Assembly: GCA_022592435.1 (NCBI GenBank)
Contig: JABYQS010000004.1
Coordinates: 496,001-560,000, forward strand
DNA length: 64,000 nucleotides
Origin: Cerioporus squamosus
Lineage: Eukaryota; Basidiomycota; Agaricomycetes; Polyporales; Polyporaceae
Direction: 5' to 3'
The position numbers and the translations under genes are program-made. Each line of letters begins with the position of its first letter. The stretch's first letter is position 1. Below the pieces are notes generated by a model that ran no database searches, was not told where the DNA came from, and saw only the letters and a list, made by a program, of their open reading frames with translations. Below, one piece after another: positions 24,697 through 36,564 of this stretch.

Positions 24697-25376
24697 GATA
24701 TGCACCTGGTGTCCATCATGATGTTCCTGTATTAGTACTTGTATGATAGCACTCGTTTCGTCTTGGAGAGTCAAGGAAAGCCTGGTCTATTGCGCGCTCG
24801 TACTTCACATGGAGCGTATAAAGATGCCGAGAACTATCGCTGCGAGACAGTGGATGAAGCAACGACACAGACCATGTATTGTGCACGGGCTACATATACA
24901 ACGGCTACTCCGCGAGGTATTACAACGGGCATCGTCTACCTGTCCGGGGTATATACGGACGAGTACTACGGCTACAGCAGGTATGCATGGCTCTAGTGGA
25001 GTCCGTGCGGGAAGAGAGGGTAGGAAATAGGTATGTGCGGGGGGAGGGGAGGGGGGGAGTAAAATTGGAGCGTGTACCGCATGCGAACGAAGAGGAAGAA
25101 TAAAAAAGAGCACGCGGCGAGTTAGAAGCAACGGTGAGTATAGTACGGTAGTCCGAGGAAGAATGAAAAAGAATAGGCTGTCCAGCAAGCGACGGAAAGG
25201 AGAAGGGTACGTACGCTACAACAAAACAAATCGGAGAACAGAGGTGAGGGTCCATATCCTAGTCCGCGCAAATACGAAGTGTGAAAGTGCGACTTGTCGC
25301 TGTGAGAGAGAGAGGGGTGTGTGTGTTTTCAAGTCATCATGTCGCGTCGTGTCCGCCATACGCATAGGTCCATAGA
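24697..25376. other. Intergenic region, purine-rich
   Basis: Convergent 3' space between P3 and the cyclin gene. G/A-rich tracts at 25010-25060 and 25290-25320. No gene recognised. Confidence 0.45.
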
Positions 25377-27020
25377 TCATACGTCGACCTGTTGCTGCGT
25401 CCGAAACAGAGCCGACTTCGAGTGCGCGAGCCGCCGGAACGCGCTGCCCGGGCCGTCTTGCTCGACGCAGTCCTTCTCGGAGACAGTCTGCCCCTTCGTC
25501 GCGGCCCACATGCGACTTAGGAACCCACCAGAGGCTGCAGTACGCGCGATCGCAGGCATAGTCGCCGACGGCACCACAGAGACCCCACTGGTCGAACGGG
25601 GGGCGCCCCTTCCCATGCCAGAGCGTCCATGGAGCAGAGACTGGTGGACGTCCGGCGGAGATGACGGAGACGAGTTTTCAGAGTCCGAACGCTCGTAGCT
25701 GGGCATCTCACGCATGGCAGCTAGCCTCTTGATCTCGTTCATCGTGCCTGCGACGGTAGCATCGCTCTTCACTGTGCATGTCGATGCCGCCGAGACCTTC
25801 CTCCCCTGTCTGTGCTTGTAGACATACGCGGCAGTAGACAAGGGCTGGAGTGTGTACTTCCTGGCACGATCCTCGTCGTCGTCCTCGATGTCTTCGATCT
25901 CGACCTCGAAGTCCTCCTGGTCCGACGAGGGATCTGATGACGCGACCGACGAAGGTGAAGAGGATCCGCTGTCGCACGACAAACCCGGCTCCGATCCTGT
26001 GCTGTCGCCAGTGAGGCTCCGTCCACAGCTGCTGAGGGTGCTGCTCGAAGATGGCCGTGAGATCGGCCGCGGCCGAGCTTCGTCCTTGTCTGTAGGAGGC
26101 ACGGCGAGGTACTGGGACGAGATGCGCTTGACGAAGGTCTGCACGCTCGAGAGGCTTCCAGCCGGCGACGGTAAGCTCGAGGAACCATTGTCGCTAGTCG
26201 GAGGCACCGATATATGCGCCTGTACGCGGGCCTTTGCACGGTTGACAGCAGCTGCGCGTGTCTCCTTGACCGCGGACTCCGACGAAGCTGTTGGACGCGT
26301 GAGCTTCGAGCCAGAGGTGGGTAGGAATGGCGCGAAGTGTTGGAGAGCCTCCTCCTCGTCGAACCGCAGGTCGTAGTTGAGGAGGAAGAGAAGCTGCTTC
26401 TCCATCAGGTTGACCTCGGCGAGCTCGAAGAGACGAGCGTAGTTGACCCAGTTCTTGTTCTTCGGTGACGAATCATTGAGGTACTTGGCGGCCACGATGA
26501 GCGTCGCGAGGAACACGCGGTGACGCGTACATGGCATCCCTGTTGACGATGTGTGTGAGCACATAGGGGGCCAAACCGGGGCGGTGCACGGTAGGAAACA
26601 GAATGTATGCGCGCATAAGAGGGCAGACGCACCTTTCGCCATCTTCGGCAGCTTTGAACGCAGACGCTCGAGGTAGATGAGCGTCGCGAGAAGCGTCGGC
26701 ACCTGGACGTGCGAGCTCTGGCAAATGCAGATGATGAAGTCCTGGAGACTCGGGAGTGCGGGTGCTGACGGCTGCTGCTGCGCGGGAGCCTGCTGATCCT
26801 GCTCGCTGAACGACGTCTTGTGGGGTGTATGCGGCGGAGTAGGGAGCGACGCCTGGGGCGCGGGGGGCTCGTCCGCGAGGGTAATTACACGCATCGTCTG
26901 CAGCGAGATGTACTGGATCATGTCGTACGACACGGGCTGGCCCATGAGATGGAGCAGGTCGCGGTTGTGGAAGGACCGCGGGAGGAGGGACGCGGGATGG
27001 CGGAGGTCGGACGCGGACAT
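25377..27020 (-). CDS. Pcl1/Pho80-type cyclin
   Basis: Two exons (26633-27020 and 25377-26539, intron 93 nt) give 516 aa. The cyclin core is clear: [35 protein letters not shown] spanning the intron, [20 protein letters not shown], and [20 protein letters not shown]. This matches the PCL subfamily that pairs with the Pho85-type CDK. The long C-terminal tail is Ser/Pro-rich with an acidic stretch ([18 protein letters not shown]), as in fungal G1 PCL cyclins. A TATA-like box lies about 150 bp upstream. Role in the cell cycle or nutrient signalling is by family; its kinase partner is not in the window. Confidence 0.9.
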   Translation of the reverse strand: MSASDLRHPASLLPRSFHNRDLLHLMGQPVSYDMIQYISLQTMRVITLADEPPAPQASLPTPPHTPHKTSFSEQDQQAPAQQQPSAPALPSLQDFIICICQSSHVQVPTLLATLIYLERLRSKLPKMAKGASALLCAHTFCFLPCTAPVWPPMCSHTSSTGMPCTRHRVFLATLIVAAKYLNDSSPKNKNWVNYARLFELAEVNLMEKQLLFLLNYDLRFDEEEALQHFAPFLPTSGSKLTRPTASSESAVKETRAAAVNRAKARVQAHISVPPTSDNGSSSLPSPAGSLSSVQTFVKRISSQYLAVPPTDKDEARPRPISRPSSSSTLSSCGRSLTGDSTGSEPGLSCDSGSSSPSSVASSDPSSDQEDFEVEIEDIEDDDEDRARKYTLQPLSTAAYVYKHRQGRKVSAASTCTVKSDATVAGTMNEIKRLAAMREMPSYERSDSENSSPSSPPDVHQSLLHGRSGMGRGAPRSTSGVSVVPSATMPAIARTAASGGFLSRMWAATKGQTVSEKDCVEQDGPGSAFRRLAHSKSALFRTQQQVDV

Positions 27021-27873
27021 GATGAGATGAAGGCGGAGGGTATGTACGGGTGGGGGTTACGGAGGGAACGTGGACTTTAGCGGGGGATGTGGTGCCCGTC
27101 GAGGGCGAAAGCAAAAGAGAAGGGAATAAAAGGGTGGGCGGGGTGACGCGGTCGCGGACAGCAGGCTTTATACGTCGGCCACTTGGGCAGCGCACAAACA
27201 AGAGCACACGCACGCCCGATCCAGTCGCTGCTCGGCCGCGGAGGTGGGAGACGGGTGAGGTGAAGAGGACAGTGAAGGGCAGCACCAGCTATGCCCGGAG
27301 AATATCAACTGCGGCAACAAGTACGACGGGCTTACTGAGGCTTTTGCGTGACGAAATGGGGGCGGGTCACAAGCGCAAGGAGCCCGTACTCAGTCCGCCT
27401 GGGCTTGTATACTGTGTCGGAGGTGGCTGGCAAGCCATTGCGGCTGGCGGGCTGACGCGCCGCATCCGAAGAAGGCGTTGTGGCCGACGGCAGAGTCGTC
27501 GATCACCGGTGACGGTCGGGACTGCTAGCTGGTCGTCACGCAAGACAACAGCGTACGTCTCTGTGCCAACAGAGATGTCGCTGGGATAGCAAAAGCATAC
27601 AGCGAGGAGGACATGGTGGGCGTCGAGGAGCAAGCCTCAGTGGGGAACGCCACAATGGTCCCGGCTATCTGTCAGTCTTGCCGATCGTTTCGCTTATTTC
27701 GAGCACTGATCTAGGCGCCCATAGGGCCTCCGAGTCGACGCGCGAGAGTGAGCTTGGAGCGAACTGAACATAAGATAGCAGATGGTCCTGATGCCCACGT
27801 CGCGCATTACAACCAAGATACAGAAGCAATCAAAGACGAAGAGGTATAACATGTTCAGGAGAAGGTTTTTGAT
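27021..27873. other. Intergenic region, promoter of cyclin and 3' end of SH3 gene
   Basis: No domain-bearing ORF. The plus-strand ORF at 27050-27589 is Arg-rich and antisense-like, without support. Confidence 0.45.
27166..27172 (-). promoter_or_regulatory. TATA-like box of the cyclin gene
   Basis: TATAAAG on the minus strand, about 150 bp upstream of the cyclin ATG at 27020. Position and sequence are compatible with a core promoter; not proven. Confidence 0.45.
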
Positions 27874-29120
27874 CTACAACACCTTGACGTACGCCGCAGG
27901 GATGAGTCCCCGCTGACCGTCGATTTCGCCGGTCCACCTGCACCAAAAACATTCAGAATGCTGCCCAAGCTGACCACGCAAACCGGCGTACCAATCGTCC
28001 GAGGTGCGCTCCAACACCAGCACGCGCACACCCTCCTGCAGATCCAGGTCGCCTGGGTCCTGTCATGCGCATGAGTACCCAGTCCAACTACCAGGCAGAG
28101 CAAGAGCTCACCTCGCTGTGATAGTCATACAACGCCTCCGCCCACTCTCCCTCTTCCTGCTGCGTGTTCCTTCTCGGGAGTGCCGGGGGCGCCGGCGGGG
28201 CTGGGGACGCCGCGGGCGACGGCGTGGACGCGGACGTAGACGGCACGCGCCTCGGTGGGGGCGCGAAGTCGTTCTTGCGCTGGAACGCAGGCGGCGTGGG
28301 CGGGGCGATCTGCGCGGGCGTCGCGTGCTTCGCCGCGGTCGAGTTCCGGATAGACGAGAGCATGTTCTTGCCAGAGCTCATGTCGACGTCGCCGAATCGC
28401 TGCAGGTGCGTGTAGTAGGTGCCCGGGGTCGCAGGTGGCATAGACGATCACAAGGGGAAATGGGTGGGTAAAGCCAGTGAGCGGCCTGGGGAGAGATGTG
28501 TATCTGGAGACGAAGGGGACTCACCCGCTGTGGGACAAGCCTCGCGTGTTCAGGCTGCGCCGGCGTCGCAGGCTCCTCCGACGAGCTCGTGTTCCTCCTC
28601 GGGGGAGGGCGCGGGGACCCATTCTGCCCTGGGGTCGGGTCCGCGCCACCGTTGCTCGCCCTCAGTGCAGCAGCAGCAGCCGCCACCCGTCCGACAGAGC
28701 TGCTGATCTCCGCCGTCGCAGCCTGCTTTCATCGCCCCACACCATCGTTGTCAGCAATTGCCCAAGCAACAGGAGGCAGGGACAGAGATGGGGGTGGAAG
28801 AAGAGATGGGGAGAAGCAGGGAGAGGGGGGACGTACCGAATCCGGCCTCCTCCATCCATTCGTTGCGGGCACCGCTGGCGGCGAGGAGAGCACTGATTGC
28901 ACGACGGACGCTGCCGCCGCCTTTCCCGCTGCCCCGCTCGCCCCGTTCCCAAACAAATCCGGCCGCGAAGCGAAGTATCTGTTCATGTCACGGCACAGGA
29001 GGGACGACGCACGGTCAGCATCTCCCTGCCATCCGTATAGGAGAGCGGGCGGCCACTCAACTCGTCCAGCAGCGCGAAGAACGCGTCCTTGTCCGCGGGT
29101 GTGAGCCTTGTGAAGACCAT
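27874..29120 (-). CDS. SH3-domain protein (LSB1/PIN3-like)
   Basis: Six exons (29062-29120, 28837-28978, 28525-28722, 28112-28399, 27992-28059, 27874-27937) keep phase and give 272 aa. The N-terminus (MVFTRLTPADKDAFFALLDE, then YFASRPDLF) is a short helical module, followed by Ala- and Pro-rich disordered sequence with several PPxPPR-like stretches. The C-terminal SH3 domain is complete: AEALYDYHSEDPGDLDLQEG, RTSDDWWTGEIDG, GLIPAAYVKVL. The tryptophan pair of the ligand groove is rebuilt across the last intron (TG|G). Proteins of this layout in fungi bind Pro-rich partners of the actin-patch machinery; the exact partner is unknown. Confidence 0.85.
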
Positions 29121-29763
29121 TTCCTGTGTCTGGCGTTGGCTTCTGGATGCGATGCGGCCAAGTCTCCGTTGGAAAGCCGGGGTCCAGGAACTTCAAGTAG
29201 TGTCGCGCGCGCCCGAGCGAGCCCCGATATAGTTGCAGGCAGAGGATAACAGTCGAATATGAGTGTTGACGTCGTACCAGTTTGATTCAGTCCATCGATA
29301 TATAGCACGCAGACCGTGAGCAAGAGAAGGTCCGTTTCGCAAACGTATAGCACCAGAGCGTTGTTGTCCGAGTCAAGTGCATCATATATCTCGCTGCTGT
29401 GCCTGTACCTGATGCGGTGCGGCTGTGCAGCGTGTACGAGACGACGCGGAGCCGCCCAGCGAGCTCCGATCTGCTCTGAGAGAGCTTCTGAGAGTCGTCG
29501 CGATCACGAGTGCTCGCAATCTGTCAAGACGACGGTGATAGAAGGTGCTATACATCCAATCAAATTCCAATCGAGTCATGATGCACGCAGGGCATACACG
29601 TAACCCGCTGGACACCGTACAGCTTGTGGTTGCGTTCTTTGACGGTGGGCGTACTAGTAGTACTGCAGATCCGAGCTCAGGGTCACAGCCACTCCAGCTC
29701 TATCTGCGCGTATCGATGCACCCTGTATGTTGTAGCCAGTCGCCGCGTCGGAGATAAAGATTT
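29121..29763. other. Intergenic region, nothing recognised
   Basis: Between the SH3 gene start and the duplicated segment. Short ORFs only. Confidence 0.4.
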
Positions 29764-30166
29764 ACAACAGCGGAGGTATCAAATAAATACAAGAGTACTA
29801 CGACAGATGAAGAACTCCCTACGATACAGCTGGAGGAGTTGACAGAGGAGGATATGGACGAGACGGGGCACGCGAGAACGACGAGGAAAGCCAAAGAATA
29901 CAAGATAACGTGTGAGTACGTGCGCGATCGCAGCAAAGCGAATGCAAAGGCGGTGTCGCAAGGGACACCAGTCGACAACAAGCAATAGTAGAGGATGTTC
30001 CAGGTGATATGAACGGAAACGGAGGGAGGACAGCGAGAGGTCGTGGAGCAGAGTATGTACAGTGCCCAAGGGCGGCGACGACGACGTCCATTACTGTCCT
30101 CAGTCACAAAGTCCATCTCGCAGAGGCTACCTGGGCCGCCCGCTGGGTTCTGCGTCATCTGCTGTT
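29764..30166. repeat. Duplicated segment, copy A
   Basis: About 400 bp alignable with 31026-31428 (copy B), with scattered substitutions and small indels. Shared stretches include TACTACGACAGATGAAGA, GCCAAAG.ATACAAGATAAC and GCGATCGCAGCAAAGCGA. Copy B holds the last codons and 3' UTR of the Q-rich gene. In copy A the matching peptide (QQMTQNPAGG, EMDF) has lost the stop codon. Confidence 0.85.
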
Positions 30167-30808
30167 GCGGGAGCTGCTGGATGACCCTTGCTCTCCGTCG
30201 TCTCCGTCGTCTCCGTCGTCTCCGTCTTCCCCTTCCTCGTCTTCCCCGTCTTCCCCTTCCCCTTCCCCGTCTTCGCGGTCTTCGCGTTCTTCACCGTCTT
30301 CGCCGTCGTCATAGTCTTCCCCGCTGTCCCTGTCTCAACCGCCACCACCCGCTGACCGGTCGACGGCGGTGGCCGAAGCTGCACTTCCCGTATGACATCC
30401 AGTAGTTGTTGCGGCACCCAAACCGGATCTAACAAGGATATCAACGTCAGTATCAATGAATCACGAGCTCTGAACACGTACAAGCAGCGCCCTTTGGCCA
30501 CTCGGCACAGCACTGAGCACATCCTCATGCTCTTGCGCACCGCGTCACTGACCCCTTTGGCCTTCAACAAGCCGTGGAACCCGGCCCACGATTCATCAGA
30601 AATGGGGCGATGACCTGGGGGAAGTTGCTACATGGCGGAGGTATTCGAACGGGAAGGCAGCCCCGATAGCGTACGCGATGAGGTGTCGGGGAACTCGTTC
30701 GCCACGCTCATTGATGAGAGCAGCCGTCCAGTGCACCATACTTGCAGGGTCGGGCTTGGCTGCGGAGGTGACTTCGCGAGAATCGGGGGGATTGGAGGTG
30801 GTGGACAT
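30127..30808 (-). CDS. Uncertain small gene overlapping duplicated copy A
   Basis: A plausible first exon is 30632-30808 (MSTTSNPPDSREVTSAAKPD, HWTAALINERGERVPRHLIA). A 70-nt intron would lead to 30561 (AKGVSDAVRKSMRMCSVLCR). A second possible intron (49 nt, with a TACTGAC branch-like motif) lies near 30430-30480. The end of the frame is Lys/Thr low-complexity coded by the repeat at 30185-30325 and runs into duplicated copy A. No family is recognised and the exon joins are uncertain. It may be a real orphan gene or a chance reading frame created by the duplication. Confidence 0.3.
30185..30325. repeat. Low-complexity CCGTCGTCT / CTTCCC minisatellite
   Basis: Degenerate tandem repeat of CGTCTC, CGTCGT and CTTCCC units. 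It encodes KT- and GKGKT-type runs on the minus strand. Confidence 0.85.
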
Positions 30809-31025
30809 GTTCAACGTTGGTGGTTGCCACCATGCGCCAGTTAATTGTGTCGGGTCGTCCTCTCCTCCTTTCAATAGACCCGTCAATCGTCTACATAGGG
30901 GAGACAACAGTTATTGAGAATGCTGTCACGCTCTCCGACTCGAAGTGGATCTACCGCGGGCAATCAGCTGAATATGTGACTTGATGGGGTGTGTAGACAG
31001 ACGTCAGAAATGAAGCTTGAGACTT
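30809..31025. other. Spacer between uncertain gene and copy B
   Basis: Short spacer; nothing recognised. Confidence 0.4.
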
Positions 31026-31428
31026 ACAACAGCAGGAGGTATCAATAAAACGGAAGAAAGTACTACGACAGATGAAGAGCCCCCTACGATACAGCTAGAG
31101 GAGTTGACAGAGGATATGGACGAGACGGGGATATTAAGCACGCGAGAACGCGAGAACGACGAGGAAAGCCAAAGTATACAAGATAACGTGTGAGTACGTG
31201 TGCGATCGCAGCAAAGCGAGTGCAAAGGCGGTATCGCATGGAACACTAGTGGACAGCGAGATGTCGTTCCAGGTAATGCGGCGTAAACAGAAAAGGAGGG
31301 GGTCGTGGAGCAGAGGATGTACAGTGCCCGTGGGCAGCGACGACGACGTGCATCACTGTCCCCAGTTGAAGAAGTCCATCTCGCCGAGGCCACCTGAGTC
31401 GCCCGCCGGGTTCTGCGCCATCTGCTGA
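31026..31428. repeat. Duplicated segment, copy B
   Basis: Partner of 29764-30166, same orientation. Contains the last coding codons (QQMAQNPAGD to the stop at 31353) and the presumed 3' UTR of the Q-rich gene, so it is probably the source copy. Confidence 0.85.
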
Positions 31429-34356
31429 TGCGGCGCGGGCGTCGCACTCGTCTGCCTCCCCGGAGTCATCCCGTCATGCTGACTCGCCGACGGCGATGGA
31501 GCCATAAACGGTCCTCCCCCATATCCCTGCCCCCCGCCACCACTCGAACCACCCCACATATGTCCGCCTGCGGCAGGCGACCCGCCCCCGAACCCGCTCC
31601 CGCCTCCGTTGCTGCCCCCAGCCGACCCCGGGGGCGAGCTCATGCCGCCGTACTGCCCACCTCCACCCGCGCCGCCCATGCCCATCCCCTGCATATGCGC
31701 GAACGACATCCCGCCTCCGCCGAACCCCGCGTTCTGCATCTGCTGCGCTGACATCCCTCGCTGAGCCTGCGCCTGCGCCTGCTGCATCATCATCGCGCGC
31801 TGCTGGTCCTCAGGACTCTGCCCCGACATCGACATCCGCTGCTGCGAGACTGGCGACGGGACGGAATCCGACGGGGTCCGGGCACTCCGCGCGATGCCCG
31901 GCATGCCTGGATTTGATCGGAGAGCGGGGAACTGGGGGCCGTCGACCATCGGGGAGCCCATGACGTTCGGCGGAGACCCTTGTCCTGCGGCTTGCGCCTG
32001 CGCTAGGCGTTGCTGCTCTAATCGCATGCGTTCCTGCATCATCTGCTGCTGGTTCATCATTTGCGGGGTCATGCCAGCGCCGCCGCCACCACCACGCAAC
32101 ATCTGCTGCTGCATGAGGAACAGCTGTCGCTGCTGAGGATTCATCGCCGCCAGTGTTTGCTGCTGCTGCGGGGTCAACATCGACCGTGGGTCACCGGTAG
32201 AGTTGCCTTGCGAGAACGAGGACTGCATGGGTGACTGCTGTGATACGGGCGACATCCGTGAAGGACTGCCATCGCCGCTGTGTTGGGAAACCAGGCCCCC
32301 TTGCATCCCGCCTTGAGGGAGACCGCCCATCGGAGAGCCTGCACCTTGCTGTTGCTGGCGCTGACGCATCATGTTCTGTAAACTTGTGTCAGCTTGCTCC
32401 TCTTGGCAACAACGGTGAGCATGTCGCTCCTACCTGTGCCATGATCATCTTCTGCAACTTGTCCTGAAGTGGTAGTTGCATGAAGCCAGGTACCTGCTGC
32501 ATCAAGAACTGGACAAAGGGATGGTTCGGAGTCTGCAGCGTCTGGAAGGCATGGACAGCTTGCGGACCCATACTCGTCAGCACCGCCATCTGCTGAGGAT
32601 TCAGGTTTGGAACGTTCGGCATCGAAGATGGACCGGCGACGTTATTCATGGACATCCCAGCGGGTGGTGACATCTGTCGGGCGCCCTCTGCATGTTGCTG
32701 CGCCTGCATTTGTCGCATCTGCGCCGCCTGCCGTGCACGAGCGGCCGCAATTTGCGCCTCGTTAAGAGCACCCGAGGGTACTGGAGGTGGTGGCATGGAT
32801 GGACTACCCATGCGAGGAACGGGTCCTGCGGACATGCTCCCGGCACTAGGAAGTTGCGAAGGTGGATGTGGGGTGGAAGGACCAGCACCAAGGGTAGGGA
32901 ACGAGCCAGGTATTTGGGCCTTAGTCTCACCCGTGTCACGTCGTTTGTGGAGTCCATCATGTCCAGGCTCCTCTGTACGCTCCCGCTTCGCGTTGCCATT
33001 AAGGGCACCGGCTTGCTGACGCCGCGCGAGTTGCTTCGCGAAGATGGCAGGGAGCTCGCGATATATCTGTAATATCCGCGGCATCTCTGGAACTTCGACG
33101 ACGGGAGGAGGGTCTATCATCGGTAGTACCATCATGTTTTGGCTCTGCGTATACATTAGGCGGCCAAACGCAACTCAAACAGAGCAGGCACGCACGACTT
33201 TGTGGTTGTCGTCGGCCGCGGCGGCAAGCCAAGTGAGATTTGACTGCAGTCTTAATGAATATCTTCAACGCGCAAACATCAGACTTCTTACAGTTTGAAT
33301 AGGGAGGGAAAGACGTACTGGTGGACGTTCGGATCGTTCATGGTAATCCCTCGAGCTTGTAAGTCCATAGTGACTCTGCGGGCTCGTGAGCCATAAGGTC
33401 GAGCGCTCTCATTCGCATCGAACTGACCGAAGCAGCAGGGAGTTGAGCTCCAATATACTGACCACTTTAGGATCAGGAGATGACGCCTTGGTAGGCGCGC
33501 TGGGATTGGGGGCATGGCTTGACAAGCCGTCTGGCATCGGGGATTGGGTGTGTTGCTCCATCTTCGGCGCAACCGAACCATCGACGAAGTTCTCGCTGGG
33601 ACGTCTCGCGAGGACAGTGGGAGTGCGGTTCGGAGATGAATTTGGGGCGTTTTGTGGCTGGGGCTCTCTTGTCGACGTGGAGACTACAACGGCGCGATTC
33701 AAGGTGTAAGGCTCCTTTCCATGGCAAACGAACGAGGTCGTGAACGCACCATTTGCCTGTCCCTCTGACACGTCTTTCGAACCGCCGTCTCCCTCGGTCG
33801 CATTGGATGGGCCGTCGGCCGCTCCGTTCTCGTCGTCTGGAGCAGTTTCTGGAGCTGAGGACAATTCGCTGAGAGGAGTAGACTGACGAGATGCCCCTTC
33901 AACTTCATTCGCGACCTGGTCGCCGGACTTCTCCTGATTCTCTACCCCGCTGTCGTCCGTCGACACCTGCGGCTCTGGTAGGGCTTCGGGCGCATCCATG
34001 GTGTGGTTTGGCGACGCAGCATCCGGGGGAGGTGTTAGCGAGGACGTGCTATCCGGTGGAGGAGACCGCGCCTCGGCAGGGGTGCTGGGGGACGGCGCAG
34101 GGAGGGAGGGTTGTTCCGCTTCGGCGGGCGTTACAGTACCGTTCGCAGCGGGAACGGAAGACTCTGGGGAGACAGGTTCGGCTGGAGGATTGTCTGGTTG
34201 GGCAGGTGTCTTGGACGAGTCGGACAAGAACTGTTCCTGAGAATCGTGATAGAATGGTCTGCCATCACGGCCGGGAGAGGACCAGTGCGGGGAGTTTGGG
34301 AGGATGTGGTTTTGGGAGTTAGCAGGGCCGGGGATGGAGTGATCGAGATGAATCAT
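31353..34356 (-). CDS. Glutamine-rich putative chromatin/transcription co-regulator
   Basis: Four exons (33428-34356, 33315-33375, 32434-33144, 31353-32375) give 907 aa in frame. The N-terminal third is acidic and Ser/Pro-rich. Splicing of exons 1-3 joins LELNSLLLR, VTMDLQARGITMNDPNVHQY and SQNMMVL. That resembles the LL..xxxLQ.RG...DP...QY pattern of SSXT/Snf11-type motifs in SWI/SNF-associated proteins; this assignment is tentative. The C-terminal half is Gln/Met/Gly-rich with long QQQ runs, typical of co-activators (Mediator, SAGA or SWI/SNF). Exon 2 ends TAC|GTCTTT; the stronger GTACGT two bases earlier would break the frame. No enzymatic domain. Nuclear location is inferred. Other options are a Mediator tail or SAGA subunit. 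Confidence 0.7.
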
Positions 34357-36564
34357 AGTAATCTGCACTCGCCAGATTTAGCGGAGCAGAAGACGGGGCG
34401 TACGGGGCGGGCGTGTAGGACGTCCACGATGCGAAAAGATGGGGTTGCCAGAGGAGGGCTGGCCGAAGATTCGGAGAAGCTGCAGCCGATGATCAGGCGG
34501 GCGAGGAGGCAGACAGCGTGTGTTTCTCCGCCGCGGACGAACGAGGACGGAGCCGGGAGGGCAGCGCGAGGAATACCGGGTAAAGCAGAGGACTACTAGC
34601 ACTGGCTGGGAGCAGTGAGAGCGGGCGGGAGACTCGCGACAGCGGGCCCAGTCCGCGTGAGACTTTGCTACCGCATCCGGCGAGGTGCACCGTGCGTCCA
34701 TCCGCGGCCTGCGCGCAGTCTGCAGCGCCCGTGTCCTGCGGGGTGGGTCGTGCACAGTGGACGTGGACATCGAGCGAGACCGCTTCTTTATATACTGCCG
34801 GACGCTGCCACAGAACCCTGACGTTCCGGGCTCGAGATACACAGATCTTGGCACCAGCGAGCATTTACGCAGCGTGATCGATTCCATCCGTCCCTCAGAT
34901 CACGCAACCTATCTGCTTTCGGATCCGAGATGGACATTGCAATGTCCTCGCTCGATCTAACGTATGTCATAAAGGCACGTAGCTTATCGACTTCGCCCTG
35001 GCGCTGCCCCTGTGCAGCCAGCGCCGCCGACAGACACCAGCAGCTCCCTCTTGTTCTCTCCCGTACGTCATGCATGTCGTCTGCGTGCTGCCGTCCAACG
35101 AGCATGGGGACACCGGATTATCACACGAGGCCGTCCTTCTTTCATTCAGAACCGTCCTTGCACTGCACGCTGCACAAGTGACCGCCCGGGGACGCAACCT
35201 AGAAACATCAGCCGCCGCACAGGTGACACAGCTGCAGGACGCCCGCATCGATCCTCGAGCTTATTCGTTCCGCACCTTCGGTCATAACAACAGCCCGTGT
35301 TCGCCGCGTTCTCATGCTTGGGACCTTCTGACTGCCCGTGGGCGACTCGGATGCAGATGGCGTCCGCAGTGCCTCTCTAGACGTCTGTGCAGACGACGTG
35401 ATAGGTTCGACGGAACGGCTGCCGACAAATCTGTCATTTCGCCCGACGTCAATGGCCCCGAATCTACCGCCCTCGCTGTAAGTCAGATGCACGATGTTCC
35501 ATGGATTGCAACAGAACGGACGAACCTTATGCAGCACGCCCTAGTTAGTCTCACCAATTCCCTGACCCGCATCGACGCGGGTTGCGCAAGCGCAGCAGTA
35601 GCAATGCGGGGAACTTGAAGCTATTTCTGGCTAGCAAGACACGAAGAACCCCTTCCATCCGAGAGGCGCATCACTCCCTTATCGAAGTCAGTGGCCTGGA
35701 AGAAGCTTCGCGCTCGCTTTCACTGCTCACAGAATTTAGAAACCACAGTACTTGCAATGGAGCTTTAGCCTGGCATTTGCTAGGTCGTGCGGCGAACTGC
35801 TAGCCTGGGTGCTGCCGATCTGCAGGGCCGAATTGTTACGAACTGCATACGCAATCAGAGTGCGTCAGACACGGAACATGCCACCGCAGACCAAGAGAGG
35901 TACTTGCCGCTGGAGAGCTAAGTCCACAGAACATCAAGCGGACCGTCCAACCTGAGTTCCTTGTTCCTCTACTGCTGCACATGATGTGCAATCCCAAGGT
36001 ATGCCAAATTCAACACCTTGATCAAACACCTTTAGGATCGAACAAACGTCAGGTGCTTATTATGTCCTCGGCGACAGTGGCCGAGAACAAGAGGCACTCG
36101 AAATCAGACCTGCGTATGTTGCCGTCGCATTAGCACTCTATGTAATCGGAGAGTCAGAGTCGTCCCTTCCATGCACACTCAGTAGAACATACCCTTTGCA
36201 TACCCTACTCATTTGGATGAAGAAGTATCTCGACTTGCTGGCAAATCCAGAGGTATATATATCGGATTCAATTCAGTCCCCGGTCGCCCAAGAAGCGATA
36301 CATACTCCGTTATGCTTGACATCGACAGTGCTGGCCCTGCACATTCCACGCGTCGCCGCGCAAGTCGCAAGTCCCGAACTCTGAACGTTAACGGTTACGT
36401 AGTGGTGGCCTGTGGTGGCCTACTGGCATGAGAGACAGCTGAAGCTTGAAGCGCGGAGCCCTGTGAGCGCCTACAGAATTCGAGCTCCGACCGGCATCAA
36501 CCGCTCGTCTTAGCAGAGAGGGCCTCGCAACAGCAAGACCCAGCATCGAACGGCCGTCAAGACC
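34357..36564. other. Gene-free 2.2-kb region
   Basis: Lies between the Q-rich gene and eS25. The longest ORF (35070-35618, +) lacks a domain and is overlapped by antisense ORFs. A TATATAAAG-like site on the minus strand near 34789-34797 could belong to a long 5' leader of the Q-rich gene. No repeat or RNA gene recognised. Confidence 0.45.

Noticed and set aside
35070..35618. 182-codon plus-strand ORF in the 2.2-kb gene-free region
   Set aside because: No recognisable motif, skewed Arg/Ser composition, an antisense ORF of similar size, and no convincing introns around it.
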